From Anaerozeibacter quisquiliarum (GTDB lineage Bacteria > Bacillota > Clostridia > Christensenellales > Aristaeellaceae), in assembly GCA_051162045.1 (NCBI GenBank), contig JBISDI010000001.1: a DNA stretch of 64,000 nucleotides. One strand, written 5' to 3'. The translations under genes and the position numbers were made by a program. Below are positions 40,390 to 51,464 of this stretch, piece after piece; position 1 is the first letter of the stretch; the number at the start of each line of letters is the position of its first letter. A model generated the notes under the pieces. It did not search any database. It was not told the DNA's origin and saw nothing but the letters and a program-made list of their open reading frames with translations.

Positions 40390-42820
40390 GAAGACCACTC
40401 CGCCTATTCCGCCGGTCGGTGAGGTGATCGTGCAGCGCGCGATGGAAGACGTGATGCACGATTCGATGATGCCCTACAGCGAGTACGTGATCCTGGAGCG
40501 CGCGCTGCCGCGCGTCGAGGACGGGCTCAAGCCGGTGCAGCGGCGCATCCTGTACACGATGCACGAGCTGTCGCTGACGCCCGACAAGCCCCACCGCAAG
40601 TGTGCGCGCATCGTGGGCGACTGCCTGGGCAAGTACCACCCGCACGGCGATACCTCGGTCTACGACGCGCTGGCGCGCATGGCGCAGCCGTTTGTGATGC
40701 GGGGGCTGCTCGTGGACGGCCACGGCAACTTCGGCTCGATCGACGGCGACAGCCCGGCCGCGATGCGCTACACCGAGGCGCGGCTGACCCCATTGTCGAT
40801 GGAGCTGCTGCGCGACATCGACAAGGACACGGTGTCGTTCCGGCTCAACTTCGACGATACGCAAAAGGAGCCCGACATGCTGCCGGGCCGCTTCCCCAAC
40901 CTGCTGGTCAACGGCGCGAGCGGCATCGCGGTGGGCCTGGCGACCAACATCCCGCCGCATAACCTGGGCGAGGCGATCGACGCCGTGGTCGCTCAAATCG
41001 ACAAGCCCGATATCTCGGTCGAGGGCCTGATGCGCTTTTTGCCCGCGCCCGATTTCCCGACCGGCGGCGTGCTGCTGAAGGGCGACGAGTTGAAGACCGC
41101 CTACGAGACCGGGCGCGGCAAGTTGCAGGTGCGCGCGAAGGTCATGATCGAGCCGGGCAGCGCGGGCCGAACGCTGCTGGTGATTACCGAGATGCCCTAC
41201 CAGGTGGGCAAGGCGCAACTGCTCGAGAAGGTCCTCAGGCTGTCCGAGGAGAAGAAGGCGCTGCTCGGCGGCATCTACGACATCCGCGACGAATCCGACC
41301 GCACCGGCATGCGCGCCGTGATCGAACTAAAGCGCGACGTCGATCCCGAGAAGACGCTGAACGCGCTGTACAAGTACTCCGACCTGCAGGTGACCTACGG
41401 CGTCAACATGGTGGCCGTAGCAAACGGCAAGCCCATCCAGATGGGCCTTAAACAGATGATCGGGCACTACATCCGCCACCAGAAGGACGTGGTCACCCGC
41501 CGCACCCGCTACGAATTGGAGCAGGCGCGCGCGCGCGCCCACATCCTCGAGGGCCTGATCGTCGCGGTGGACAACCTCGACGAGGTGATCGCGCTGATCC
41601 GCGCGAGCAAGACGCCCAAGGAAGCGCGCGAAAAGCTGATGGGCCGCTTCGCGCTCTCGGAATTGCAGGCGCAGGCCATCCTGGACATGCGTTTGCAGCG
41701 GTTGACCGGCCTCGAGATCCTGTCGCTCAAGCGCGAATACGAGGAATTGACGAAGCTGATCGATCGTCTGGAAGCGATCTTGAAGAGCGAAAGGAAATTG
41801 CTCGATGTCATCAAGGGCGAGCTCGCCGAGGTCAAGGCCAAGTACCGGGAGCCGCGCCGCACCGCGCTGATCGACCAGCCCGACCAGCCGATCGTGATCG
41901 AGGAGGAGCAGCCGGCCGCGGAAGAGACCTACGTGCTGGTCACGCGCGCCGGGTTCGCCCGCCGCATCGCCCCGCGCACCTGGGAGCGCTTTGTACAGTC
42001 GGGCGAGGCGCTCGAGCCGCCGCTGTTCTTCTTCAAGGCCGAGACCGACTGGAAGCTGCTTTTCATCACCGACGCCGGTCAGTGTTATCCCCTGACCGCC
42101 GCTCAGTTGCCCGACGCCAAGCCCAAGGATCGCGGCTTGCCCCTCGCGGGGCTGCTGGCGGGGCTGGAAAAGGACGAAAAGCTGATTCAGCTGATCCGGC
42201 TTCCGGAAAACGCGGAGGGCAACCTGTGCTGCGTGACCGAGGGCGGGCTTATCAAGCGCACGGCGCTTGGCGAATACGCGGTGCGCAAGGCGCGCTACGC
42301 GGCGCTCAACCTCAAGGGCAGCGACCAACTGGCGGTCGCGTTCGTCGAGCGGGCCGAGGAAAGCATGCTGCTGGTCACGTATCAGGGCATGGCGATCTGC
42401 TTCGCGATATCCGAAGTGCCGATCACCGGGCGCGCGACCGCGGGCGTCAAGGGCATTGCGCTCTCCCCCGGCGACAAGGTGATGGCGGCGTTCACGCACG
42501 ACGCGGCCGGCGAGGTGCTGATTGCCACCGAGCGCGGCTGCTTCAAGCGCTGCCTGCTGGTGGACTTCGATCCCCAGGCGCGCGGCGGCAAGGGCCTTAA
42601 GTGCATCCAGTTCCAGAAAAACGGCGCCAACGGCCGGCAACTGGTCGCCGCGCTCCGCGTGACCGATCCGATTGACCTGGTGGTCGCCCAGCACAGCGGC
42701 ACGTTCACGGTGATTAACTCCGAATGGGTCAAGCTCGAGCTGCGCGAAGGCCGCGGCCAGCCGATGGTGGTGGCCGTGCTCGACGACGTGGTGACCGATG
42801 TGGGGGTAAAATCGGTGTAA
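40379..42820 (+). CDS. parC: Type II topoisomerase A subunit (ParC-like)
   Basis: DNA cleavage subunit of 813 residues. The catalytic tyrosine is Y131 in AAMRYTEARL. The quinolone region reads KYHPHGDTSVYDAL, with Thr (T92) at the position of E. coli GyrA Ser83 and Asp (D96) at that of Asp87. The breakage-reunion domain is followed by a six-bladed C-terminal DNA-wrapping domain (from about 510), in which I see no GyrA box (QRRGGxG); this suits topoisomerase IV or a non-supercoiling paralogue rather than gyrase. It ends 12 bases from the convergent hydrolase gene. Confidence 0.85.
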   Translation: MANKKTTPPIPPVGEVIVQRAMEDVMHDSMMPYSEYVILERALPRVEDGLKPVQRRILYTMHELSLTPDKPHRKCARIVGDCLGKYHPHGDTSVYDALARMAQPFVMRGLLVDGHGNFGSIDGDSPAAMRYTEARLTPLSMELLRDIDKDTVSFRLNFDDTQKEPDMLPGRFPNLLVNGASGIAVGLATNIPPHNLGEAIDAVVAQIDKPDISVEGLMRFLPAPDFPTGGVLLKGDELKTAYETGRGKLQVRAKVMIEPGSAGRTLLVITEMPYQVGKAQLLEKVLRLSEEKKALLGGIYDIRDESDRTGMRAVIELKRDVDPEKTLNALYKYSDLQVTYGVNMVAVANGKPIQMGLKQMIGHYIRHQKDVVTRRTRYELEQARARAHILEGLIVAVDNLDEVIALIRASKTPKEAREKLMGRFALSELQAQAILDMRLQRLTGLEILSLKREYEELTKLIDRLEAILKSERKLLDVIKGELAEVKAKYREPRRTALIDQPDQPIVIEEEQPAAEETYVLVTRAGFARRIAPRTWERFVQSGEALEPPLFFFKAETDWKLLFITDAGQCYPLTAAQLPDAKPKDRGLPLAGLLAGLEKDEKLIQLIRLPENAEGNLCCVTEGGLIKRTALGEYAVRKARYAALNLKGSDQLAVAFVERAEESMLLVTYQGMAICFAISEVPITGRATAGVKGIALSPGDKVMAAFTHDAAGEVLIATERGCFKRCLLVDFDPQARGGKGLKCIQFQKNGANGRQLVAALRVTDPIDLVVAQHSGTFTVINSEWVKLELREGRGQPMVVAVLDDVVTDVGVKSV

Positions 42821-42832
42821 TACCAAATAACT

Positions 42833-43459
42833 TCAGCGCACCTCTGCCCAGAACGCGCGCAGCGCGTCGCTCAACGCCTCCGGCGCATCGCGGTTGACCT
42901 CGTGGCCGGCGCCGGGCAGGTATTGCAGCCGCGCGCCCGGGATCGCTTGGGCGAGGCGCCGCGCGGCCTTGCGGTTGGGCGCGTCTCTTTCGCCGCACAG
43001 CACCAGCGTTGCGCAATCGACGCGGGCCAGTTCGCGGCTGAAATCGAGCGCCGCCATGCTGCCCATCAGGGAAATGACGCCGCCTCTGCCCATGGGAAAC
43101 TGCTCAAACGCGGCAGCCGGCATCAGCCTGAATATCAAATTCTGCGCCGCCATCAGCGCGCGGGGCATCTTGAACTGCGCGCCGATCAGCGCGAGCGACC
43201 GCACGCGGCCCGGATGCTCCAGGCAGTAGTTGAGCGCCAGAATGCCGCCCAGCGACAGTCCGCACAGGTTGAGCGGCTCCGGCAGTCCGTCGCAGTACAT
43301 AGCGAAAGCGCGGTAGAGCTCAGGATAGGCAAAACCTCGCTGCCCCGGCAACGCATGGATGTCGGGGCAGTCGATTTTGCAATCGGCGCGCAGCGCATCG
43401 ATCACCGCGCGCCAGCTTTGTGCGCCTTGGCCCAGGCCGTGAGCGATTACGCAGGGCAT
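42833..43459 (-). CDS. Alpha/beta hydrolase
   Basis: Small serine hydrolase of 208 residues. The oxyanion HG motif is at the very start (IAHGLGQGAQSW), the nucleophile elbow is CGLSLGG, a late Asp lies in LCGERDAPN and the His in PGAGHEVN. Compared with usual family members (230-270 residues) the first two beta strands before the HG motif are missing; the frame is open upstream but has no start codon there. It begins eight bases after hslU. In many Firmicutes codY follows hslU; this gene takes that place. Substrate unknown. Confidence 0.88.
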   Translation of the reverse strand: MPCVIAHGLGQGAQSWRAVIDALRADCKIDCPDIHALPGQRGFAYPELYRAFAMYCDGLPEPLNLCGLSLGGILALNYCLEHPGRVRSLALIGAQFKMPRALMAAQNLIFRLMPAAAFEQFPMGRGGVISLMGSMAALDFSRELARVDCATLVLCGERDAPNRKAARRLAQAIPGARLQYLPGAGHEVNRDAPEALSDALRAFWAEVR

Positions 43460-43467
43460 GTTTTCAC

Positions 43468-44832
<1,365 letters not shown>

Positions 44833-44835
44833 GCT

Positions 44836-45366
44836 TTACACCTTCTCCACGGTGATGTGGTCGTTCGTGAACACGCAAATCGACGCCGCGATCTCAAGCG
44901 CCTTGCGCGCGATCTGCTCCGCAGGCAACTCGGTGTTGCGCAGCAGCGCCTTGGCCGCGGCCAGCGCGTAGCCGCCGCCCGAGCCGATCGCCAGCACGCC
45001 GTCGTCGGGCTCGATCACCTCGCCCGTGCCCGACACCAGCATCAGGTTGTCCCGATCGGCTGCGATCAGCATGGCCTCGAGCTTGCGCATCGCCTTGTCC
45101 ATACGCCATTCCTGCGCCAGCTCCACGGCCGCGCGCGGCAGGTTGCCGGCGTACTGGGTCAGCTTCTCCTCAAATTTCTCCGACAGCGCGAACGCGTCGG
45201 CCACTGTGCCCGCGAAGCCCACGACCACCTTGCCCTCGTAAATTCTTCGCACCTTGCGCGCCCCGGCCTTCATGATGGTCTTCTCGCCCGAGGTCACCTG
45301 GCCGTCGCCCGCGACCGCGCACTCGCCGTTGCGCCGCACGGCGCAGATCGTCGTACCCCGTATCAT
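44836..45366 (-). CDS. hslV: HslV, threonine protease of HslVU
   Basis: Proteasome-like peptidase of 176 residues. The catalytic threonine should be exposed by removal of MIRG before TTICAVRR; the GDGQVTSGEKTIMK and GFAGTVADAFAL stretches and the GSGGGYALAAAKAL loop are typical. The four-residue leader is longer than the single Met of many HslV proteins. Its ATG overlaps the trmFO stop (ATGA). Confidence 0.96.
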   Translation of the reverse strand: MIRGTTICAVRRNGECAVAGDGQVTSGEKTIMKAGARKVRRIYEGKVVVGFAGTVADAFALSEKFEEKLTQYAGNLPRAAVELAQEWRMDKAMRKLEAMLIAADRDNLMLVSGTGEVIEPDDGVLAIGSGGGYALAAAKALLRNTELPAEQIARKALEIAASICVFTNDHITVEKV

Positions 45367-46664
45367 AGCGTCCTCCCCAACTCGTCGATCGCCGCGAGCG
45401 CGCGCTGCGCGAGCAGCTCATAGCGGTTCTTTTTCCCCTTGACGCGCGCGTCCGGCGGCGTCAGGATGCCAAAATTCGCGTTCATCGGCTGGAAATCCTT
45501 CGCAGGCGTACGCACATGCGCCTCGAGCGCGCCGATCACCGTGCGGCCGTCGAGCGCGATCTCCGCCTCGCCCTTGAGCCGCTGCGCCAAGGAAAGCCCG
45601 GCCACCAGCCCCGAGGCCGCCGATTCCACATAGCCCTCGACGCCGGATAACTGCCCCGCGAAGCGCAAAAGCGGCCGGTCTTTGAGCGCGTAGTTGCGCG
45701 TAAGCACGTCGGGACCGTTCAGATAGGTATTCCGGTGCATCACCCCGTAACGCGCAAATTCCGCGTGCTCAAGGCCGGGGATCATGGAAAATACCCGTTT
45801 CTGCTCGCCCCACTTGAGCCGGGTCTGAAAGCCGACCAGGTTGTAGCGCGTGCCCGCCGCGTCGTCCTGCCGGAGCTGCACCACCGCGTAGGGCATCTTG
45901 CCGGTGCGCGGATCGGTCAGCCCCACCGGCTTCATGGGCCCGAAGGCGAGCGTCTGCCGCCCGCGCGAGGCCAGGATCTCGACCGCGAGGCAACCCTCGA
46001 ACACCAGCTTCTTTTCAAAACCGTGCGGCTCGCTCAATTCGGCCGACGTAAGCGCGTCGTAGAACGCGCCGTATTCCCGCTCGGTCATCGGACAGTTGAG
46101 GTAATCGTCGCCCTCGCCCCGGCCGTAGCGCGACGCCGGAAACACCTTGTCCATGTCGAGCGAGTCGCGCATCACGATGGGCGCGACCGCGTCGAAGAAG
46201 TGCAGCTGCCTAAGCCCCGGAAGCTCCGCTATGGCCTCGGCCAACGCGCCGTCGGTCAGCGGCCCGGTCGCGACGATCGCGGGCGGCTCGGGCAGCCCCG
46301 TGACTTCCTCGCGCATGATCTCGACCAACGGGTGCTCGCTGAGCCGCCTCGTCAGAAAATCCGAAAACACCGCTCGGTCGACCGCCAGCGCGCCGCCCGC
46401 CGGTACGCGCGCCGCCCGCGCCGCCTCGAGCACCAGCGAACCGAGGCGGTCCATCTCGGCCTTGAGCACGCCCGAGGCGCTCGTCAAATGCTCGGCCTTG
46501 AGCGAGTTGGAGCACACCAGCTCGCCGAAACCGGCCATCTGATGCGCGGCAGAGAAGCGCGTCGGCTTCATTTCAATCAGTAAAACCTTCACCCCGCGCC
46601 GCGCCAGCTGCCACGCGGCCTCGCAGCCCGCGAGCCCCGCGCCCACCACCGTCACCTTTGTCAA
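45363..46664 (-). CDS. trmFO: Folate/FAD-dependent tRNA m5U54 methyltransferase
   Basis: Methylates U54 of the tRNA T-loop using methylenetetrahydrofolate and FADH2; 433 residues. FAD motif VVGAGLAGCEAAWQLA near the N-terminus, then the family stretch FGELVCSNSLKAEHLTSASG with the active-site cysteine, and PMNANFGILTP near the end. The TTG start at 46664 overlaps the topA stop by four bases (TTGA); GTG at 46655 is an alternative but would remove the first strand of the FAD fold. Confidence 0.96.
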   Translation of the reverse strand: MTKVTVVGAGLAGCEAAWQLARRGVKVLLIEMKPTRFSAAHQMAGFGELVCSNSLKAEHLTSASGVLKAEMDRLGSLVLEAARAARVPAGGALAVDRAVFSDFLTRRLSEHPLVEIMREEVTGLPEPPAIVATGPLTDGALAEAIAELPGLRQLHFFDAVAPIVMRDSLDMDKVFPASRYGRGEGDDYLNCPMTEREYGAFYDALTSAELSEPHGFEKKLVFEGCLAVEILASRGRQTLAFGPMKPVGLTDPRTGKMPYAVVQLRQDDAAGTRYNLVGFQTRLKWGEQKRVFSMIPGLEHAEFARYGVMHRNTYLNGPDVLTRNYALKDRPLLRFAGQLSGVEGYVESAASGLVAGLSLAQRLKGEAEIALDGRTVIGALEAHVRTPAKDFQPMNANFGILTPPDARVKGKKNRYELLAQRALAAIDELGRTL

Positions 46665-48763
46665 TCGTCCGAATCCCCCTGGTTGGATTCAACCAGCACG
46701 CGATTGCGGCATTGCTCGTTCACGCACACGTGGTATATCTCGCCCTTGCGCCCGCGCTTTTGCACCATGCGGCTGCCGCAGGCGGCGCAGACTTCCGTCA
46801 CCGGCAGATCCCAGCTGACGAACGCGCAGTCGGGATAGCGCTCGCAGCCGTAGAACTTGCGCCCTTTGCGGCTGATGCGCTCGAGCAGCCGCGCGCCGCA
46901 CTCGGGGCAGGGCACGCCGATGTCCTTGAGCAGCGCCATCGTGTGGCGGCAATTGGGAAAGTTTGGACAGGCCAGAAACTTGCCGTAGCGTCCCATCTTG
47001 TACACCATCATCGCGCCGCACTTCTCACAGGGCACGTCGCTGACCTGATCCTCGAGCGACACCTTCTCGATCGTCGCCTCAGCCGCCTCGAGCGAGCGCT
47101 CGAACGGGCCGTAAAACTGGGCCACCAACTCGCGCCAGGGCTGGCTTCCGGCCTCCACCTCGTCGAGGCTCTCCTCCATACCGGCGGTGAACTGCACGTC
47201 CACGATGTCGGGGAAGTTCTTCTTCATGAGGTCGGTCACCACGATGCCGAGCTCGGTCGGGTGCAGCCGCTTCTGCTCGCGGCTGATGTAGCCGCGCGTC
47301 ATGATCGTGGTGATCGTGGGCGCGTAGGTGGACGGCCGGCCGATGCCCTTCTCCTCGAGCGCGCGCACCAGCGATGCCTCGGTGTACCGGGGCGGCGGCT
47401 GGGTGAACTTCTGCTCGGCGTCGATGTCCGCAAGCTTCGCCGTCATGCCTTGGGTAAGTTTTGGCAACGCCGCGTCCTGCTCGTCCTGCGCGTCGTCGAG
47501 CACCTCTTCGTACACCGCGGTAAAACCGGCAAACTTGAGTTTCTGACCGGTGAATCGGAAGGTGAGGTCGCCCCCCTCGATCTCGCAGGCCAGCGTATCA
47601 TAAAGCGCGGGCGTCATCTGGCTGGCCAGGAAACGGTAGTAGATCAGCCTGTATAGCTTGAACTGGTCGCGCGTGAGCGATCCCTTGATCGCCTCGGGCT
47701 TGCGAGCGGCGTCGGTCGGGCGGATGGCCTCGTGCGCGTCCTGGGCGCTCTTGCGCGTCTTGTGCACATTGGGCGTCTCGGGCAGGTACTCCTCGCCGTA
47801 GGCGGCCTCGATCTGGGCGCGCACGGCGCCCAGCGCCTCCTCCGAGATGCGCGTGGAGTCGGTGCGGATGTAGGTGACCAAGCCCTGCGTGCCTTCGCCC
47901 TCGATGTCCACGCCCTCGTAGAGCTGCTGGGCCACCTGCATGGTCTTGAGCGTGGTGAAGCCCAGCTTGCGCGAGGCCTCCTGTTGCAGGTTCGAGGTGG
48001 TGAACGGCGGCGCGGGCAGCTTGCGGCGCTCGCCCCACTTGACCGAGGCGACCGTGAAGCTTAGGGCCTTGATGCGTTCGGTCAGCGCCTCGGCCTCGGC
48101 GGCGCTGCGCACTTCAAGCTTCTCGCCGTGCTCGCCGTAGAAACGCGCGCGGAACGCGATGCCGTCCGCCACGAAGTTCGCGCCCAGCAGCCAGTATTCC
48201 TCGGGCACAAACTCGTCGATTTCGCGCTCGCGGTCGCAGATGATGGCGGTGGCCACCGACTGCACGCGCCCGGCGGACAGGCCCTTGCGCACCTTGCTCC
48301 ACAGAATCGGGCTGATCTTGTAGCCCACCAGCCGGTCGAGCACGCGCCGCGCCTGCTGCGCGTTGACCAAGCCCATGTCGATCGCGCGCGACTGCTTGAT
48401 CGCGCTCTTGACCTCCTTGCCGGTGATCTCGTGGAACTCCACGCGGCAGGGTTCGCTCTCTTCGATGTTCAGCACCTTCGACAGATGCCACGAAATGGCC
48501 TCGCCCTCGCGGTCAGGGTCGGTCGCCAGGAAGACCTTGGTCGCACCGCGCGCCTCCTTGCGGATCTTGTCCAGGATATCGCCCCGGCCACGGATGGTGA
48601 TGTACTTGGGCTCGAAGTCGTTTTCGACGTCCACGCCGATTTGCGACTTGGGCAGGTCGCGCACATGGCCGTGCGAGGCCTCCACATGGTAGCCCTTGCC
48701 CAAGAATTTTGAAATGGTGCGCGCCTTGGCCGGCGACTCCACGATGACCAATTTATACGGCAT
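46661..48763 (-). CDS. topA: DNA topoisomerase I
   Basis: Type IA topoisomerase of 700 residues that relaxes negative supercoils. TOPRIM residues lie in VIVESPAKARTISKFLG and FLATDPDREGEAISWH. The catalytic tyrosine is in GLVTYIRTDSTR (about 297). The C-terminus carries three zinc-finger modules (CEKCG...CPNFPNC, CPECG...CERYPDC, CAACG...CVNEQC) for single-strand DNA binding. GGAGG stands before the ATG at 48763. Confidence 0.97.
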   Translation of the reverse strand: MPYKLVIVESPAKARTISKFLGKGYHVEASHGHVRDLPKSQIGVDVENDFEPKYITIRGRGDILDKIRKEARGATKVFLATDPDREGEAISWHLSKVLNIEESEPCRVEFHEITGKEVKSAIKQSRAIDMGLVNAQQARRVLDRLVGYKISPILWSKVRKGLSAGRVQSVATAIICDREREIDEFVPEEYWLLGANFVADGIAFRARFYGEHGEKLEVRSAAEAEALTERIKALSFTVASVKWGERRKLPAPPFTTSNLQQEASRKLGFTTLKTMQVAQQLYEGVDIEGEGTQGLVTYIRTDSTRISEEALGAVRAQIEAAYGEEYLPETPNVHKTRKSAQDAHEAIRPTDAARKPEAIKGSLTRDQFKLYRLIYYRFLASQMTPALYDTLACEIEGGDLTFRFTGQKLKFAGFTAVYEEVLDDAQDEQDAALPKLTQGMTAKLADIDAEQKFTQPPPRYTEASLVRALEEKGIGRPSTYAPTITTIMTRGYISREQKRLHPTELGIVVTDLMKKNFPDIVDVQFTAGMEESLDEVEAGSQPWRELVAQFYGPFERSLEAAEATIEKVSLEDQVSDVPCEKCGAMMVYKMGRYGKFLACPNFPNCRHTMALLKDIGVPCPECGARLLERISRKGRKFYGCERYPDCAFVSWDLPVTEVCAACGSRMVQKRGRKGEIYHVCVNEQCRNRVLVESNQGDSDD

Positions 48764-48802
48764 ACAGTCCTCCAGCTTTTCGATGGATCCGCAGTTTCCT
48801 CA

Positions 48803-49888
48803 TTATATCCGGTATATGCGGCCGGGTAACTGCTTTATTATTCCCCGCAACGCGAGGATTGTCAAGAGCGAATTCAGTTTGCCGCTGTTAAAACCGGTCT
48901 CGACGGCCAGTTCGTCGAACGACAGCGCCTCGATCTTAAGCAGCTTAACCAGCTTCGCCTCGTCGGGCTCGAGCGGCGGCAGCCGTTCTTTCACGGCCTT
49001 CTCGCCGGGCCGGACGCCCCAGCGGTAGAATTCCAAAATGTCGTAGGCGTCGCGCACCGGCTGCGCGCCGTCGAAGATCAACTGGTTGGGCCCCTCGGAG
49101 AGCGGCGCGTAGATCGAACCGGGCACCGCGAACGCGTCCCTCCCCTGCTCGCCCGCCAGCGTCATCGTAATCATCGCGCCCGAGTTCTTGCGCCCCTCCA
49201 CCATCAAGACGCCCTGCGACAGCCCCGAGATGATCCGGTTGCGCGCCGGGAAGTTGGTCGCGTAGGGCGGCGTGCCCGGCAGATATTCCGAAACGACCGC
49301 GCCGCCCGATTCGAGAATCTGCCTGTACAGCGCGTCGTTCTCGGGCGGGTAGATCACGTCGAGCCCGCTGCCCAGCACCGCGATCGTCGTGCCCTCGCCC
49401 TGAAGCGCGCCCTGGTGCGCCGCGGTGTCCACCCCGCGCGCCATGCCCGACACCACGGCGACGCCTTCGCGGGCCAACCCCTCGCTGATCTCGAAGGCCG
49501 CGCGCTTGCCGTCGCGGCTGGCGCGGCGCGAACCCACGACGCCGAGCGCGCGCGCGGCACGGATGTCGGCCTCGCCGAGCGCGTACAGCGTGGGCGGCGG
49601 GTCGTAGATCCCGGTCAGAGCGCCCGGATACTCGTCCTGAAGGCGCGTGATCGAGCGGATGTTCAGCCGCTCGAGCCGCGAGAACAGCGCGTAGAACGCG
49701 CGCTCGTCGCGCGCGGCAAGAAGCTGCGCGCCCTGTTTCTCGCTCAGCATGCGCGCGGCCTCGCCCGCATTGTCCCACACCGCCCGCGCGTCGCCGAAGC
49801 GCTCGATCAGCGCGTAAAACCGCGTGGGCGTCATGCCGGGGGCGGCCGACAGCCAGATCCAGTACTGCGTCATGGCGTCGTATTCCAT
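48803..49888 (-). CDS. dprA: DprA/Smf, RecA loader on incoming DNA
   Basis: DNA-processing protein of 361 residues (356 if the ATG at 49873 is used). It has an N-terminal SAM-like domain, the Rossmann domain with GVVGSRRASRDGKR, SGMARGVDTAAHQGAL, AVLGSGLDVIYPPEN and VEGRKNSGAMITMTLAGEQGR, and a C-terminal winged helix (LLKIEALSFDELAVETGFNSGKL). It binds single-stranded DNA and loads RecA during transformation. It follows comM by four bases. Confidence 0.95.
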   Translation of the reverse strand: MEYDAMTQYWIWLSAAPGMTPTRFYALIERFGDARAVWDNAGEAARMLSEKQGAQLLAARDERAFYALFSRLERLNIRSITRLQDEYPGALTGIYDPPPTLYALGEADIRAARALGVVGSRRASRDGKRAAFEISEGLAREGVAVVSGMARGVDTAAHQGALQGEGTTIAVLGSGLDVIYPPENDALYRQILESGGAVVSEYLPGTPPYATNFPARNRIISGLSQGVLMVEGRKNSGAMITMTLAGEQGRDAFAVPGSIYAPLSEGPNQLIFDGAQPVRDAYDILEFYRWGVRPGEKAVKERLPPLEPDEAKLVKLLKIEALSFDELAVETGFNSGKLNSLLTILALRGIIKQLPGRIYRI

Positions 49889-49892
49889 GCGT

Positions 49893-51422
49893 CTACCCCC
49901 AGTACTTCTTGTCGAGCGAACGGTACTGCACCGCCTCGGCCACCTGCTCGGCCCCGATCACGTCGCGCCCTTCCATGTCGGCGATCGTACGGGCCAGCTT
50001 GAGCACGCGCGTATAGGCGCGGCTCGACAGGTCGAGCCGGTCGCTGGCGGCCTTAATCAGCACCTTTGCGCCCGCGTCCATCGGGCAGTATCGGTTCAGC
50101 GCCTGAGCCGGTAGCCGGGCATTGCAGGCGATGTTCTGCCCCGCGTAGCGCGCGCGCTGTACGGCCCGCGCCGCCTCGACCCGCGCGCGCACCGAGGCCG
50201 AGCTCTCCTCGGCGGCGCCCTCGGCCAGCCGCTCGACCGCGACCGACTCCACCTCGATGTGCATGTCGATGCGGTCGAGCAGCGGGCCCGACACCTTGCC
50301 GAGGTAGCGCTGGATCTGGCCGGGCGTGCAGCGGCACTCGCGCGTGCGCGAGCCGTAGTGCCCGCAGGGGCAGGGGTTCATCGAGCACACCAGCATGAAC
50401 TCGGAGGGGTAACGCATCTGCGCGTTGACGCGCGTGACCGTCACGAAGCCGTCCTCCATCGGCTGGCGAAGCGCCTCCAGCACGTCGCGCCGATATTCGG
50501 GCAGTTCGTCGAGGAACAGCACGCCCTGGTGCGCCTTTGAAATCTCGCCCGGCAGCGCGTTTGCGCCGCCGCCCGCCATCGAGGCGCTGGAGGCGGTATG
50601 GTGGGGCGAGCGAAACGGACGCTCGGTCAAAAGGCCGGTCTTCGGCAGCAGCCCCGCGGTCGAGTGGATGCGGGTCACCTCGAGCGCCTCTTCGAAGCTC
50701 ATATCGGGCAGGATCGTGGGCAGCGCGCGCGACAGCAGCGTCTTGCCCGAGCCCGGGGCCCCGACCATGAGCACATTATGCCCGCCGCTGGCCGCGATCT
50801 CGAGCGCGCGCTTGGCGCCCATCTGCCCCTTGACGTCGGCGAAGTCGGCGCTGGACACCCGCTCGCCGAGCAATTGCCGGTAGCTGACCGGCACGACCGG
50901 TTCGAGCGCGCGCTGTCCGCCCAGATGCGTCACCACCTCGCGCAGGTGGCGCGCGGGCAAGAGCGCGATGCCCGACACGCAGGCCACCTCGCGCCGGTTG
51001 TCCTCGGGCAGAATCAGCGCCTTGACCCCCAGCGCGCGCAGTGCGATCGCCATCGGCAGCGCGCCGCGCACCGAGCGCAGCGAGCCGTCGAGCGACAGCT
51101 CGCCCACCAGCGCCACCTCCTCGAGGGCGGTCAGCGGCAGCCGGCCCTCGGCCGCGATCACGCCCAGCGCGATCGGCAGGTCGAAGAACGGCCCCTCCTT
51201 TTTCTGGTCGGCCGGGGCCAGGTTGACGGTCAGCCGGTCGTCGGGAAAGCCGTAGCCGCTGTTCTTGAGCGCGGCGCGCACCCGTTCGCGCGACTCCTTG
51301 ACCGCCGCGTCGGGCAGGCCCACCACGTCAAACATCGGCATGCCTGCGCTCAAGTTGACCTCGACCCGCACGAGGAATCCCTCGATGCCGGTGAGCGCGC
51401 AGCTGTTGACCGTCGCCAGCAT
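49893..51422 (-). CDS. comM: ComM/YifB-type Mg-chelatase-like AAA+ ATPase
   Basis: Hexameric branch-migration helicase family member of 509 residues. A Lon-protease-like N-terminal domain (FDVVGLPDAAVKESRERVRAAL) precedes the AAA+ core with Walker A GAPGSGKT, Walker B VLFLDELPEYRRDVLEALRQP and a Cys-rich insertion (CSMNPCPCGHYGSRTRECRC). ATG at 51422 follows GGGAGGGGG; the 27 extra upstream codons overlap a palindrome and are unlikely. With dprA it suggests a natural-transformation background. Confidence 0.95.
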   Translation of the reverse strand: MLATVNSCALTGIEGFLVRVEVNLSAGMPMFDVVGLPDAAVKESRERVRAALKNSGYGFPDDRLTVNLAPADQKKEGPFFDLPIALGVIAAEGRLPLTALEEVALVGELSLDGSLRSVRGALPMAIALRALGVKALILPEDNRREVACVSGIALLPARHLREVVTHLGGQRALEPVVPVSYRQLLGERVSSADFADVKGQMGAKRALEIAASGGHNVLMVGAPGSGKTLLSRALPTILPDMSFEEALEVTRIHSTAGLLPKTGLLTERPFRSPHHTASSASMAGGGANALPGEISKAHQGVLFLDELPEYRRDVLEALRQPMEDGFVTVTRVNAQMRYPSEFMLVCSMNPCPCGHYGSRTRECRCTPGQIQRYLGKVSGPLLDRIDMHIEVESVAVERLAEGAAEESSASVRARVEAARAVQRARYAGQNIACNARLPAQALNRYCPMDAGAKVLIKAASDRLDLSSRAYTRVLKLARTIADMEGRDVIGAEQVAEAVQYRSLDKKYWG

Positions 51423-51442
51423 GCGTGAACCCCCTCCCGTAG

Positions 51443-51464
51443 GGGCCGATGCCCGCATCGGCCC
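51443..51464. repeat. Short palindrome upstream of comM
   Basis: GGGCCGATGC and its complement around CC, in a GTAGGGG...CCCCC setting, look like a REP-type intergenic element. It lies in the comM leader, between comM and the giant glycosyltransferase gene. Confidence 0.6.

Noticed and set aside
38410..42820. Assignment as gyrB-gyrA
   Set aside because: No GyrA box was found in the C-terminal domain of the A subunit; ParE/ParC is kept with reduced confidence.
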